Assembly (NCBI RefSeq): GCF_004348995.1
Contig: NZ_SMKQ01000024.1
Span: forward strand, 1-64,000
DNA length: 64,000 bases
Source: Nonomuraea terrae
Lineage (GTDB): Bacteria; Actinomycetota; Actinomycetes; Streptosporangiales; Streptosporangiaceae
Reading direction: 5' to 3'
Below, in pieces: positions 45,855-54,831 of this stretch (within the stretch, counting starts at the first letter, position 1; each line of letters opens with the position of its first letter). The position numbers and the translations under genes were made by a program. The notes beneath the pieces are model-generated. The model saw nothing but the letters and a program-made list of their open reading frames with translations, was not told the origin of the DNA and ran no database searches.

Positions 45855-45889
45855 ATGTGGCCGAAGGCGGGGATCGCCTTCGGCCACAT
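45855..45889. terminator. Bidirectional terminator between DUF4396 and copA
   Basis: Perfect 14-bp stem (ATGTGGCCGAAGGC and its complement) with a 7-base loop, in the 64 bp between the converging stops. It would end both transcripts. Confidence 0.85.
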
Positions 45890-45901
45890 GGACGAGGGCT
45901 C

Positions 45902-48106
45902 CTATCTGAAGCGGCGCAGCCTGAGGCTGTTGCTGACCACGAACACGCTGGAGAACGCCATCGCCGCCCCCGCGATCATCGGGTTGAGCAGGCCCAGCGC
46001 GGCCAGCGGCAGCGCGGCCACGTTGTAGGCAAACGCCCAGAACAGGTTGCCCTTGATGACCTTGAGCGTCCGGCGCGCGAGCCTGATCGCGTCGGGCGCC
46101 ACCTTCAGGTCACCCCGCACGAGCGTGAGGTCGGAGGCCTCGATCGCCGCGTCGGTGCCGGTGCCCATCGCGAGGCCCAGGTCGGCCTGGGCCAGCGCGG
46201 CGGCGTCGTTGACGCCATCACCCACCATGGCCACGACCTTGCCCTCGGACTGCAGCCGCTTGACCACGTCGACCTTGTCGGCGGGCAGCACCTCGGCGAT
46301 CACCTCGTCGATGCCCACCTCGGCCGCCACGCTCCTGGCCACGGCCTCGTTGTCACCGGTGAGCAGCACCGGGGACAGACCCAGCGCCTTGAGCTGCTCG
46401 ATCGCCTCCTTGCTGGTCGGCTTGACCACGTCGGCCACGACCAGCACCGCGCGGGCCCGGCCGTCCCAGCCGACCGCGACCGCCGTACGGCCCTCGGCCT
46501 GCTCGTCGGCGAGCTCGCGTTCCAGGTCGGCGGGCAGGTGCTGGGACCACTCCGCCAGCAGCCTGGGCCGGCCGACCAGGACCGCGTGGCCGTCCACGAC
46601 GCCCTGCACGCCGAGGCCCTCGACGTTGGCGAAGTCCTCGACGGTGGCGTCCGACTGAGCCGCCCGGGCGATGGCCTGGGCGATGGGGTGCTCCGAGGCG
46701 TGCTCCAGCGCGCCGGCCAGCCGCAGCACCTCCTCGCGGCTCTCGCCCTCGGCCAGGTGGACGGCGGTGAGGGTCATCCTGCCCTCGGTGACCGTTCCGG
46801 TCTTGTCGAGCACGATGGTGTCGATGCGACGGGTGGACTCCAGCACCTCGGGGCCCTTGATCAGGATGCCCATCTGCGCGCCCCGGCCGGTGCCGACCAG
46901 CAGCGCCGTCGGGGTGGCCAGGCCGAGCGCGCACGGGCAGGCGATGATCAGCACCGCCACCGCCGCGGTGAACGCCGCCGCGACGCCGTTGCCGGTGCCG
47001 AGCCAGAAGCCCAGCGTGCCGACCGCCAGCACGATCACGATCGGGACGAAGATGCCGGAGATGCGATCGGCGAGGCGCTGTACGGCGGCCTTGCCGGTCT
47101 GCGCTTCCTCGACCAGCTTGGCCATCTGGGCGAGCTGCGTGTCGGCGCCGACGCGGGTCGCCTTGACGATCAGGCGGCCGCCCGCGTTCACCGTCGCCCC
47201 GGTCACCCCGTCGCCCGGCCCGACCTCGACCGGAACGGATTCGCCGGTCAGCATCGAGGCGTCCACCGCGGAGGAGCCATCGACGATCACTCCGTCGGTG
47301 GCGATCTTCTCGCCGGGCCGTACCACGAAGGTGTCGCCGACCTTCAGCTGCTCGGTGGGGATGCGGCGGCCGTCGGCGAGCTCGACGTCCTTGGCGCCCA
47401 GCTCCAGCAGGGCCCGCAGCGCCGCGCCGGCCCGCCGCTTGGAGCGGGCCTCGAAGTAGCGCCCGGCCAGGATGAACGCCGTCACCCCGGCCGCGGCCTC
47501 CAGGTAGATGTTGCCGGAGCCGTCACTGCGCGCGATGGTGAACTCGAAGGGATGCGTCATCCCGGGCGTGCCGGCCGTGCCGAAGAACAGCGCCCACAAC
47601 GACCAGCCGAGCGCCGCCAGCGTACCCATCGAGATGAGTGTGTCCATCGTCGCGGCGCCGTGCCGCAGGTTGGTCCACGCCGCCTTGTGGAACGGCCACC
47701 CGGCGTACACCACCACCGGCGCGGCCAGTACCAGCGACAGCCACTGCCAGTTGGTGAACTGCAACGGCGGGATCATCGCCATCGCGACCACGGGAACGCC
47801 CAGCACGACCGACGTGATCAGCCGCTGACGCAACGGCCGCAGCTCGTCCTCCGGCTCGTGCGCCGGCTCGGCCTTGGGCGGGGCGGGCAGCGCGGCGGTG
47901 TAGCCGACCTTCTCCACTTCCGCGATCAGCTGCTGCGGGTCGACGCCGTCGGGAAAGGTGACCTTCGCCTTCTCCGTCGCGTAGTTGACCGTCGCTGTCA
48001 CACCGTCGAGCTTGTTCAGCTTGCGCTCGATGCGGTTGGCGCAGGACGCGCAGGTCATGCCGCCGATCGTGAGTTCGACAGCCCTGCCTTCGGTTACGGA
48101 AGACAT
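45902..48106 (-). CDS. copA: Copper-exporting P1B-type ATPase
   Basis: 734 residues. One N-terminal heavy-metal domain with GMTCASC (Cys19 and Cys22), then eight helices. Actuator motif MLTGESVP, transport motif [10 protein letters not shown] in helix 6, phosphorylation site [11 protein letters not shown] motif EHPIAQAIA and hinge [10 protein letters not shown]. The helix 7/8 residues in AFAYNVAA and [11 protein letters not shown] suit Cu(I). It is the last gene of the csoR-copZ-secreted-copA operon, 29 bp after the secreted-protein gene. Confidence 0.96.
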   Translation of the reverse strand: MSSVTEGRAVELTIGGMTCASCANRIERKLNKLDGVTATVNYATEKAKVTFPDGVDPQQLIAEVEKVGYTAALPAPPKAEPAHEPEDELRPLRQRLITSVVLGVPVVAMAMIPPLQFTNWQWLSLVLAAPVVVYAGWPFHKAAWTNLRHGAATMDTLISMGTLAALGWSLWALFFGTAGTPGMTHPFEFTIARSDGSGNIYLEAAAGVTAFILAGRYFEARSKRRAGAALRALLELGAKDVELADGRRIPTEQLKVGDTFVVRPGEKIATDGVIVDGSSAVDASMLTGESVPVEVGPGDGVTGATVNAGGRLIVKATRVGADTQLAQMAKLVEEAQTGKAAVQRLADRISGIFVPIVIVLAVGTLGFWLGTGNGVAAAFTAAVAVLIIACPCALGLATPTALLVGTGRGAQMGILIKGPEVLESTRRIDTIVLDKTGTVTEGRMTLTAVHLAEGESREEVLRLAGALEHASEHPIAQAIARAAQSDATVEDFANVEGLGVQGVVDGHAVLVGRPRLLAEWSQHLPADLERELADEQAEGRTAVAVGWDGRARAVLVVADVVKPTSKEAIEQLKALGLSPVLLTGDNEAVARSVAAEVGIDEVIAEVLPADKVDVVKRLQSEGKVVAMVGDGVNDAAALAQADLGLAMGTGTDAAIEASDLTLVRGDLKVAPDAIRLARRTLKVIKGNLFWAFAYNVAALPLAALGLLNPMIAGAAMAFSSVFVVSNSLRLRRFR

Positions 48107-48135
48107 TCCACCTCTCCTTCCTCTGCGTCCTGCGA

Positions 48136-49110
48136 TCAGTGCGTGTGGTCGTCGTCGTGGGAGGCGCCGGCGCTCGGCTCCGCCGTGGGCCTGGGCTGTC
48201 CGGCCCCGGCCCGGGCGGTGAAGTCCGCGGTACGGACCTTGCCCTCGTGCTGGAAGTCCAGGAACAGCCGGTAGTCGCCGGCGCTCGGCACCTCGGCGTA
48301 GAACACGATCTCCGGGCCCGCCGCCGTCTTGCCGTCGCCGGGCGTGCCGTCCGGATGAACGTGCAGGTAGGCAAGGTCACCGGCCCGCAGAGCCACCAGA
48401 TGTCCGTACGCCTCAAGGTACGGCTGCAGGTCGGTCACCGGCTTGCCGTCCTTGCTGACGCTCAGCGTGAGCTTGCTCGATCGGCCCGGCACCAGGTCGC
48501 CGTCCAGAGAGACCGTGTACCCGTCGACCTCCGCGGTCCGGCTGACCTCGGTCAAGGGCTTGGGCTCGTAGTCACCGGCGACGAGCAGGTCCGTGCCGAG
48601 GGTCAGGCCGCTCCCGCCCGCGGGGACGAAGTCCGCGAACGCCCGGTACGCGCCCGGCTCGTCCAGCGTCAGCTTCGTCGTCCACACGCCATCGGCGGCC
48701 CGGGTCGGGTGCAGGTGCTGGAACGTCGCCAGATCCCGCGAGACCACGATGAAGTGCAGTTCCTTCTCGTGCTCGACCTCGTAGCCGGTCACCGGCTTGC
48801 CGTCGACGCCCGTCACGGTGAAACGGAAATCGGTGGGTTCGCCGGCCTTGACGGTGGTCAGGGGGTTGAGGGTGTAGCCCTTGTCGGACACTTGGAGCCC
48901 TCCGGGGGTATCGCCGGCGGCCTGTTGCGTGGTGCCGCCATGGTCGTCACCGTGGCCTTCCGCCGCTTCCTCGGCGGGGGCCATGGCGCTGTGGTCCTCC
49001 GCCGGTAACGGGGTGCCGGCCGGGCCGATCGCTCGCCCCGCGCCCAGGGCGCCACCGAAGACGACGGCCAGCCCCAGGGCGTAGACGCCAAGTCTGGTCG
49101 CGGTGTTCAT
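48136..49110 (-). CDS. His-rich exported protein of the copper operon
   Basis: 324 residues. One N-terminal helix (about 7-30) acts as signal or anchor; then Ig-like beta domains with [17 protein letters not shown] and [10 protein letters not shown], and a His/Asp tail [10 protein letters not shown]. The paired HLHP and HVHP motifs recur in periplasmic or surface proteins of copper operons and could chelate copper outside the cell. Its start overlaps the copZ stop (ATGA), so production is coupled. Exact function is not established. Confidence 0.82.
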   Translation of the reverse strand: MNTATRLGVYALGLAVVFGGALGAGRAIGPAGTPLPAEDHSAMAPAEEAAEGHGDDHGGTTQQAAGDTPGGLQVSDKGYTLNPLTTVKAGEPTDFRFTVTGVDGKPVTGYEVEHEKELHFIVVSRDLATFQHLHPTRAADGVWTTKLTLDEPGAYRAFADFVPAGGSGLTLGTDLLVAGDYEPKPLTEVSRTAEVDGYTVSLDGDLVPGRSSKLTLSVSKDGKPVTDLQPYLEAYGHLVALRAGDLAYLHVHPDGTPGDGKTAAGPEIVFYAEVPSAGDYRLFLDFQHEGKVRTADFTARAGAGQPRPTAEPSAGASHDDDHTH

Positions 49111-49319
49111 GCCGGATTCACCACCTCGTAGCCGGCTTCCTCGACGGCCGCGATGATCTTCGCCGAGTCGATCGGGCTGTCGCTGCCGACGGTCAGCAGG
49201 CCGCCGGCGAGGTCGACCTCCACGGAGGTGACCCCCGCGACCTCGCCGACCTCCTCCTTGACCGAGCTCACGCAGTGTCCGCAGGTCATGCCCTTGACGG
49301 TGTAGGTGGCGGTAGCCAT
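49107..49319 (-). CDS. copZ: Copper chaperone, heavy-metal-associated domain
   Basis: 70 residues, one ferredoxin-like HMA domain. GMTCGHCVSSV carries the Cu(I)-binding Cys13 and Cys16. It would carry Cu(I) to CopA or to CsoR. ATG 49319 is preferred over the upstream TTG because the fold begins at once (ATYTVKGMTC). It lies 26 bp after csoR and overlaps the next start. Confidence 0.94.
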   Translation of the reverse strand: MATATYTVKGMTCGHCVSSVKEEVGEVAGVTSVEVDLAGGLLTVGSDSPIDSAKIIAAVEEAGYEVVNPA

Positions 49320-49345
49320 GTCAATCAACCCTTTCTATGTCTTCG

Positions 49346-49627
49346 TCAGGAACGAACGAGCCGCGCAATGGCCTCGGAAGCCTCTTTGATCTTGGCTTCC
49401 GCCTCGGGGCCGCCCTTGACGGTGGCTTCGGCGACGCAGTGCGCCAGGTGGTCCTCTAGCAGGGAGATGGCGACGGACTGCAGGGCGCTCGTGGCCGCCG
49501 ACACCTGGGTGAGGACGTCGATGCAGTACTTGTCGTCCTCGACCATCCGCTGCAGCCCGCGCACCTGACCCTCGATCCGGCGCAACCGGCGCAGCTGGCC
49601 CTGCTTGTTGTGGCTGTACCCGACCAT
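49346..49627 (-). CDS. csoR: Copper-sensing repressor CsoR
   Basis: 93 residues, DUF156 four-helix fold. The Cu(I) ligands of CsoR are present: Cys35 in DDKYCIDVL and His60/Cys64 in LEDHLAHCV. Metal-free CsoR binds GC-rich inverted repeats and releases DNA on Cu(I) binding. AGGAGG lies seven bases before ATG 49627. A copper box sits 32 bp upstream of the start, so it represses its own operon, and similar boxes occur at the other island promoters. Confidence 0.95.
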   Translation of the reverse strand: MVGYSHNKQGQLRRLRRIEGQVRGLQRMVEDDKYCIDVLTQVSAATSALQSVAISLLEDHLAHCVAEATVKGGPEAEAKIKEASEAIARLVRS

Positions 49628-49658
49628 GGCCGCCTCCTTCGTTCTTCTTGAAATTACC

Positions 49659-49675
49659 ATACCCCCCTATCGTAT
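49659..49675. promoter_or_regulatory. 17-bp CsoR-like box upstream of csoR
   Basis: ATACCCCCCTATCGTAT, outer ATAC/GTAT intact and C-rich left half. It is 32 bp before the csoR start on the minus strand and is the expected autoregulatory operator. Confidence 0.75.
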
Positions 49676-49742
49676 GCGCGCGTCAAGGCTGGACAGCGTG
49701 CTCCCTGGAATCACGTGGCGGCAGCTCGGTGGCCGCCGGGCG

Positions 49743-50342
49743 TCATCGAAGCCGTTCGAGCATCTTCCGCATCTGGTCCACCTGGTCCTGCTGGCCGGTC
49801 ACCATCGTGCCGGCCAGCTGCTTGGCCTGCGGGTTCTCGCCTTGCCGCTGTTCAGTGCGAGCCATGGCGATCGCGCCTTCGTGATGCCTGATCATCAGGC
49901 GGAGGAATTCCTTGTCGAACGTGGTTCCCTCGGCCGCTGCCAGCCTGTTCATGTCGGCTTCGGACATCGCTCCGGGCATCTCGTGCCCCATCCCGGCGGT
50001 GGGCGCCGGCTTCCCCCACTCCTTCAGCCACTGCCGCATGGTCGCGATCTCCGGCTGCTGAGTGGCCTTGATCTCCGCCGCCAAGTCCTTGACCTGCGTG
50101 CTGGACGCCCGCGTCCCGGCCATCTCGGCCATCTCGACCGCCTGTCGATGGTGCACGCTCATCATCTGCGCGAACATCACGTCGGCATCGTTGAAGTCGG
50201 CAGTGGGCCTCGTCGTCACGGTCGTGGTGGCATTCGGCAGGACAGACACGTTCTGAGCCGCCGGGACGCCGCCACAGGCGACGAGGGCCAGCGCTCCCGC
50301 CACCAATGACGTTCCACGCGTGGCCGCTGATTTGCGGAACAT
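49743..50342 (-). CDS. DUF305 lipoprotein, probable copper binder
   Basis: 199 residues. Lipoprotein signal with ALALVACGG. DUF305 helical domain in two halves: DVMFAQMMSVHHRQAVEMAE and LRLMIRHHEGAIAMA, rich in Met and His on one face. DUF305 proteins accompany copper genes in many actinobacteria and are thought to bind copper outside the membrane. Its promoter region faces the copper boxes of the divergent MFS gene 180 bp away. Confidence 0.9.
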   Translation of the reverse strand: MFRKSAATRGTSLVAGALALVACGGVPAAQNVSVLPNATTTVTTRPTADFNDADVMFAQMMSVHHRQAVEMAEMAGTRASSTQVKDLAAEIKATQQPEIATMRQWLKEWGKPAPTAGMGHEMPGAMSEADMNRLAAAEGTTFDKEFLRLMIRHHEGAIAMARTEQRQGENPQAKQLAGTMVTGQQDQVDQMRKMLERLR

Positions 50343-50518
50343 TGCCGTCGAACCCCCGATATCGGCATCTCCACTTGCTCTGACCAGCGCATACCTTCCC
50401 CAGCACGACCGGCATTACCGTGCCGGCATCCGCCCCGAAGCCGTTCGAGGACGCCTCTGCTCCACCTCAGCGGCGATCGCGGCGGGTCTTGGCGTCTGAG
50501 GGGCGCCGCGCTTGACAG

Positions 50519-50535
50519 ATACCCCCCAGGTGTAT
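50519..50535. promoter_or_regulatory. 17-bp CsoR-like box, distal site of the second MFS promoter
   Basis: ATACCCCCCAGGTGTAT keeps ATAC and GTAT with a C-run. Its centre is 32 bp upstream of the next box, about three helical turns. Confidence 0.65.
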
Positions 50536-50554
50536 GTATGTTCCCGGAACATAC
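50536..50554. promoter_or_regulatory. Perfect palindrome between the two copper boxes
   Basis: GTATGTTCC-C-GGAACATAC has perfect 9-bp arms around one base. It abuts the distal copper box and overlaps the first four bases of the proximal one. It may be a site for another dimeric regulator or a stem in the leader. Confidence 0.6.
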
Positions 50555-50567
50555 CCCCTATGGGTAT
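50551..50567. promoter_or_regulatory. 17-bp CsoR-like box, proximal site of the second MFS promoter
   Basis: ATACCCCCTATGGGTAT has perfect 6-bp arms around CCTAT and is the most symmetrical of the five copies. It lies 33 bp before the MFS start. Confidence 0.78.
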
Positions 50568-50600
50568 AGCGATAACCCTCGTACGGTGTCTGGAGAGCTC

Positions 50601-52031
50601 ATGTCCGAACCATCCCCCCGGCGTTGGACCGCACTGGCCCTGATCGCCACCGCCCAGTTCATCGTCATCATGGACACGTCGATCATCGGCGTAGCCCTCC
50701 CCCGCATACAGGAAGACCTCGGCTTCTCCCAGGAGAACCTGTCCTGGGTCTTCAACGCCTACGTCGTCGCCTTCGGCGGGCTGCTGCTCCTCGGCGGTCG
50801 ACTGTCCGACCTGTTCGGCGCCCGCAGGTTGTTCGGCGCCGGCTGGCTCATCCTGCTCATCGGGTCCCTGGTGGCCGGTGTCGCTCCCGAAGTGTGGGTC
50901 GAGCTCACCGGCCGTGCCGTGCAGGGCGTCGGTGCCGCCCTGATCGCGCCGTCCGCCCTCACCCTGCTCATGACGCTGTTCGGTCACGACCCCAAGGAGC
51001 TCACCAAGGCCCTGGCCCTGTACGGTGCGGCGGCCCCGGCAGGTGGCACCGCGGGTGTCTTCCTCGGCGGCGTCATCACCGAGTACCTGAGCTGGCCGTG
51101 GGTCTTCTACATCAACATCCCCATCGCGCTCGTCGCCCTGCTCGCCACCGGGCCGCTGATGCCCGCGGCCCAGGCCCGGCGCGGCTCCGTCGACGTGCTC
51201 GGCGCGCTCACCGTCACGCTCGGCCTCGGCGCGACCGTCTACGCCATCGTCCGTGCGCCGGAGACCGGCTGGGGGTCCGCGCAGACCTGGATCGTGATGG
51301 CCGGCGCCGTGGCGCTGCTCGCCGCCTTCGTCGCGATCCAGGCCCGCCGCCGCGAACCGCTCATGCGCCTGTCCATCTTCCGCACCCCCGGCCTCGCCGC
51401 CGCGAACCTCACCCAGCTGCTGCTCGGCGGGGCATGGATCCCGATGTGGTTCTTCCTCAACCTCTACCTGCAGCAGGTCCTCGGCTACAGCGCCTTTCCC
51501 AGCGGTGCCGCGCTGCTGCCGATGACCGTCCTCATCATGGTCGGCATGGTTGTCCTGGCGCCCAGGACCATCGGCCGGTTCGGCCCCAAGGCCGTGACGG
51601 TCACCGGGCTGGCCCTGCTCGCGGCGGGGATGGCTTGGCTGTCGCTCATCAGCCCGCAGGGCGGCTTCGTCGTCGACGTCCTGCCGGCCAGCCTCGTCGC
51701 CGCGCTCGGCATGTCGCTGGCCTTCATCCCGTCCCTGGGTACCGCCATCTCCTCCGCCCGTCCCGAGGAGGGCGGCCTGGCCTCCGGCATCGTCAACACG
51801 AGCTACCAGGTCGGCTCCGCGCTCGGCCTCGCGGCGATGACCGCCGTAGCCGCCGCCAACGGTTCCGGACAACTCGGCAACCTGACGGCCCTGACCAGCG
51901 GCTTCTCCGCGGCGTTCATCGGAGCGGCCGGCATCGCCCTCGCCGGCGCGCTCCTCGCCGCCGCCACCCTGCGCACGCGCGGGCCCGGACGCGACGAGCC
52001 CGCCGAGGAGGCCACCTCCGTACGCGGCTGA
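50601..52031 (+). CDS. MFS exporter (DHA2 type) behind two CsoR-like boxes
   Basis: 476 residues, about 14 helices. IVIMDTSIIGVALPRIQ, GGRLSDLFGARR (motif A), RAVQGVGAALIAPSAL (motif B) and GGTAGVFLGGVITEYLSW (motif C) place it with EmrB/QacA-like pumps. ATG 50601 has GGAGAG upstream and starts right before helix 1. Two copper boxes and a perfect palindrome precede it, which is unusual for a drug pump and suggests copper-inducible expression. Whether it exports copper complexes, metallophores or drugs is unknown. Confidence 0.92.
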   Translation: MSEPSPRRWTALALIATAQFIVIMDTSIIGVALPRIQEDLGFSQENLSWVFNAYVVAFGGLLLLGGRLSDLFGARRLFGAGWLILLIGSLVAGVAPEVWVELTGRAVQGVGAALIAPSALTLLMTLFGHDPKELTKALALYGAAAPAGGTAGVFLGGVITEYLSWPWVFYINIPIALVALLATGPLMPAAQARRGSVDVLGALTVTLGLGATVYAIVRAPETGWGSAQTWIVMAGAVALLAAFVAIQARRREPLMRLSIFRTPGLAAANLTQLLLGGAWIPMWFFLNLYLQQVLGYSAFPSGAALLPMTVLIMVGMVVLAPRTIGRFGPKAVTVTGLALLAAGMAWLSLISPQGGFVVDVLPASLVAALGMSLAFIPSLGTAISSARPEEGGLASGIVNTSYQVGSALGLAAMTAVAAANGSGQLGNLTALTSGFSAAFIGAAGIALAGALLAAATLRTRGPGRDEPAEEATSVRG

Positions 52032-52063
52032 CACCGCCTGTACCCGCCGGCCGGCGGGCAGCC

Positions 52064-52097
52064 GCGCCCGGCTCCCCACGCTGTGGGAGCCGGGCGC
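52064..52097 (+). terminator. Strong hairpin terminator after the second MFS gene
   Basis: Perfect 13-bp stem GCGCCCGGCTCCC/GGGAGCCGGGCGC with an 8-base loop, 33 bp after the MFS stop. A smaller palindrome, CCCGCCGGCCGGCGGG, lies just before it at 52044-52059. Confidence 0.75.
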
Positions 52098-52136
52098 ACC
52101 CGTATGCCCCCCACACGAGCCGGCACGTCCCTGGTG

Positions 52137-52168
52137 CGCGTCGGCCGAACGCGCGTTCGGCCGACGCG
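52137..52168. repeat. Perfect 32-bp uninterrupted palindrome
   Basis: Left half CGCGTCGGCCGAACGC is followed at once by its exact reverse complement, so all 32 positions are symmetrical with no spacer. It lies between converging genes and could be a second, bidirectional terminator stem or a protein site. Perfect spacerless palindromes this long are rare by chance. Confidence 0.8.
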
Positions 52169-52258
52169 GGATGGACTACGCGCGGGAACGCGCCGACCTC
52201 TTCGTGACCGCGGCAACCGGCGAGGCTCCCCGGAGCGGATGACACTCCGTGGCGGACG

Positions 52259-53419
52259 TCACGGCCTGTCGTCCGTCCAGCCGGCTCCCAGCAGCACGGT
52301 GGAGCTCCAGACGGTGCCCGGCTCGAACCCCTCCTGCATGTCGCCCGGCTCCACGACCACGTACTCGTGGGCCAGGGCCTTGCCGGTCACCTCATCGAAG
52401 ATCAGCCGGTTCTCGGAGACCCCGCCCCGCTCGTAGCGCTCCTCGACCGAGACGGCCGTGCCCCGCCGCCCCTCGGCGTCGGTCACGTGCTGCGCGACCT
52501 TCACGTCGTCGAGGTCGGCCAGCATGCGGAACGCCGCGCCCCGCACCTCGGGCGTCACCGGCATATCCATGATCAGACCCACGCTGACCTGGAACAACCA
52601 CGCGTCCCCGGACATCTTCTCGCTCGTCGACTCGGTGCCGTGCCCCTCGTAGGAGGCCATCAGCCACTTCTTGAGCTTGCCGGGCTCGCCAGGGAGGTCG
52701 CGCAGCTCCTTCATCGTGACGTTCCGCCCAAGCCAGAACACCTTGTCGCCGTCCACGAGCGGGCTGCGGTCGGCCCTGACCTTCCCCGGGGACATGGACA
52801 GCGGGATCAGACCGTACTTGCCCTCGCCGCCCTTCCCCGGCACCTTGACCCGGACCTCGGACGGCGACCCGGCCTGCTCCCAGGACGTCCGGTCCGCCTC
52901 GGTGGCGGGCCGGGCGCCCAGCGACCGGCTGATGGACACCTGCTCGCCCCCGGTCGCGCTCGGCGTCCATCCCTCGTTGCGATCCTGGGCCATGACCTGG
53001 TAGCCGCCCTGCTCGGCGACGTACAGGCTCCGCCCCACGGTCACGGTGTGCCAGTAGTCGCCGCTCCCCTCGGCCTGGCGGCCGGCCTTCTCCGCCGCGG
53101 CCAGCAGCACGTCCCTGGCCGACAACCGTACGGCGGGCGCCTCGGTGGCCGGCCGGCCGGTCACCACGTGCTGCGCCTCGTACGGTTCCGGGACCGTGCC
53201 GGTGCCCGACATCACCACCGCCGCCGCGGTCACGGCCGCCGCCGCTGCCCCGGTCAGCCCCAGCCCCCACACCGGACGTACGGCACGCCGCCGCCGCTCA
53301 GCCGGTCGCCGAGGCTCCGACATGGCCCTGGCCAGCTCCGCCGCCCTGGTGCGCTCGTCCACCGGCCGGTCGCCGAGATGCGCGGGCTTGGCGGCCCGAA
53401 GTTCCTCGATGGGGTTCAT
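52259..53419 (-). CDS. CU044_5270 family membrane protein, partner of the ECF sigma factor
   Basis: 386 residues. Cytoplasmic head MNPIEELRAAKPAHL, basic stretch, one helix at about 50-72, then a large extracytoplasmic domain with WHTVTVGRSLYVAEQGGYQV. This matches CU044_5270-type proteins, normally encoded beside an ECF sigma factor and thought to act as a signal-sensing or anti-sigma partner. Its ATG overlaps the sigma stop (ATGA), so the two are made together. Confidence 0.85.
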   Translation of the reverse strand: MNPIEELRAAKPAHLGDRPVDERTRAAELARAMSEPRRPAERRRRAVRPVWGLGLTGAAAAAVTAAAVVMSGTGTVPEPYEAQHVVTGRPATEAPAVRLSARDVLLAAAEKAGRQAEGSGDYWHTVTVGRSLYVAEQGGYQVMAQDRNEGWTPSATGGEQVSISRSLGARPATEADRTSWEQAGSPSEVRVKVPGKGGEGKYGLIPLSMSPGKVRADRSPLVDGDKVFWLGRNVTMKELRDLPGEPGKLKKWLMASYEGHGTESTSEKMSGDAWLFQVSVGLIMDMPVTPEVRGAAFRMLADLDDVKVAQHVTDAEGRRGTAVSVEERYERGGVSENRLIFDEVTGKALAHEYVVVEPGDMQEGFEPGTVWSSTVLLGAGWTDDRP

Positions 53420-53982
53420 GACCACTCCTCGCTGAGGTTCCGCACGTGGGACATGGACGGGAGGACCGGCGCGTTCCCGGTTCTCCTCGGAGACGTGGAC
53501 GGCTCGCCCCCCGCCTCCATGGCTTCCCTGAGCCGCTTGCGCGCCCGGTGCAACCGCACCCGGTACGCCGCCGCCGAGCAGCCGACCACCCGCGCGGCCT
53601 CCGTGGGCGACAACCCGTGCCAGGCGACGAGGATGAGGATCTCCCGATCGTCCTCGCTCAACGTGGCCAGCGCCCGCAGCACGCCCATGCGCTCGGTCAC
53701 CTCGTCGGCCACGTCCCCGTCGGTCCAGGCCCGAAGCTCGGCGGCCAGCGCCTCCCTGTGGATCTCCGCGCGCAAGTTGTCACGCAGCACGTTCCGCGCG
53801 ACGCCGAGCAACCACGGCAACGCCGGCTCGGGCACGTCCTCCAGCCGCCTCCAGGCGATCGCGAACGTCTCGCTCACGACCTCGTCCGCGACCTGCCGCC
53901 CGGCGCGACTGACCACGTAGGCCCACACACGTTGCCGGCATTCGTCGTACATGCCGGTGAACCGGTGCGCATCATCCGCCAC
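53416..53982 (-). CDS. ECF-type RNA polymerase sigma factor
   Basis: 188 residues, GTG start. Region 2: MYDECRQRVWAYVVSRAG, then VVSETFAIAWRRLEDVPE; region 4: LSEDDREILILVAWHGLSPT and AAAYRVRLHRARKRLREAM. No region 1 or 3, as in ECF factors. Paired with the CU044_5270 protein. GTG 53982 gives the normal length; upstream in-frame sequence lacks coding character. Confidence 0.92.
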   Translation of the reverse strand: MADDAHRFTGMYDECRQRVWAYVVSRAGRQVADEVVSETFAIAWRRLEDVPEPALPWLLGVARNVLRDNLRAEIHREALAAELRAWTDGDVADEVTERMGVLRALATLSEDDREILILVAWHGLSPTEAARVVGCSAAAYRVRLHRARKRLREAMEAGGEPSTSPRRTGNAPVLPSMSHVRNLSEEWS

Positions 53983-54509
53983 CGCCCAGCCCCTTCGTTC
54001 GGGATGCGTTCTTCTGACACCGGGAAGTGGTCCGAACCCTCCCGTTGTTACCCGCGTCCCGCATCTTTGTCGGCCCTCCGAACACGCGCCCACGCCCTGT
54101 GCGGTGAACGCGCCGCCGATGAGCGGATCCAGGTGATGGCCGCCGCCCTGAACCGCCGGCGATCCTCGCTCGGGTGGTCGAAGCGGCCGAGCAAGCTCAC
54201 CACGAACCGCCGCCGCCGTCCTCGGACCGGCCGACGGAAACCGGCTCATCGCAGAAGAGGGCGTAGTCGGGGTCCGTCGGTTTTCGAGGTCGCCCGCACG
54301 GATTTTCACGCTCGGCTGCACTCCTATCCGAGCCCGACGAGACGTGCGCCGGGGAACGGGCTATGCACCGTCGTTGCCATCGCGCAGGGAATGGATCATG
54401 CTCCGCAGGATCCGGAACGCGTCTGACTGCTCGGTTTCGGTCATGCCGGCCGAACTGATGGACCTGCCGTCGGCCTAGCGCGCGCTGCGGAAGGAGGAGC
54501 GTGCGCGGG
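53983..54509. other. Gene-free stretch with a possible MarR tail
   Basis: I find no intact gene in these 527 bp. On the minus strand at about 54365-54460 a short frame, GRSISSAGMTETEQSDAFRI to SLRDGNDGA and stop, resembles the last helix of a MarR-type regulator. An upstream in-frame TAG cuts it off. The rest has no supported feature and no clear terminator. Confidence 0.35.
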
Positions 54510-54821
54510 TCACGCGGACGGGCGTGGGTTGGTTCTGGTCCAGCGGCGGCTCCAGCCGCGGTGGGAGCGGCGGCCTGAGGCGGCGACGCATCTGCGGCAC
54601 ACCTCGCCGACCTCCTCGGCCGCGCCGCCCGACTCCGGGAACACCTCCGGCCAGGGCACGTGGTGGAACCGGAGCAGGCCGGCGCGGCTGAGCGCCAGGC
54701 CGCACAGGGTCTGGTTCGTGCCCGGGTACCAGGCGTGGGCCTCGCCGGCGGGCATCCGCACGCCATGCTCGTCGCGCCATTGGCCGGAGGCCGCGACGGA
54801 GGGCTCGGCTCGTGCCGGCAT
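54510..54821 (-). CDS. Small conserved actinobacterial protein
   Basis: 103 residues. Core HAWYPGTNQTLCGLALSRAG and VCRRCVAA; the three Cys may bind a metal. Homologues of this size are frequent hypothetical proteins in Streptosporangiales and Streptomyces. It follows the truncated dehydrogenase by 10 bp with AGGAGG before its ATG, so it is cotranscribed. Function unknown. Confidence 0.75.
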   Translation of the reverse strand: MPARAEPSVAASGQWRDEHGVRMPAGEAHAWYPGTNQTLCGLALSRAGLLRFHHVPWPEVFPESGGAAEEVGEVCRRCVAASGRRSHRGWSRRWTRTNPRPSA

Positions 54822-54831
54822 GGGCGTCCTC

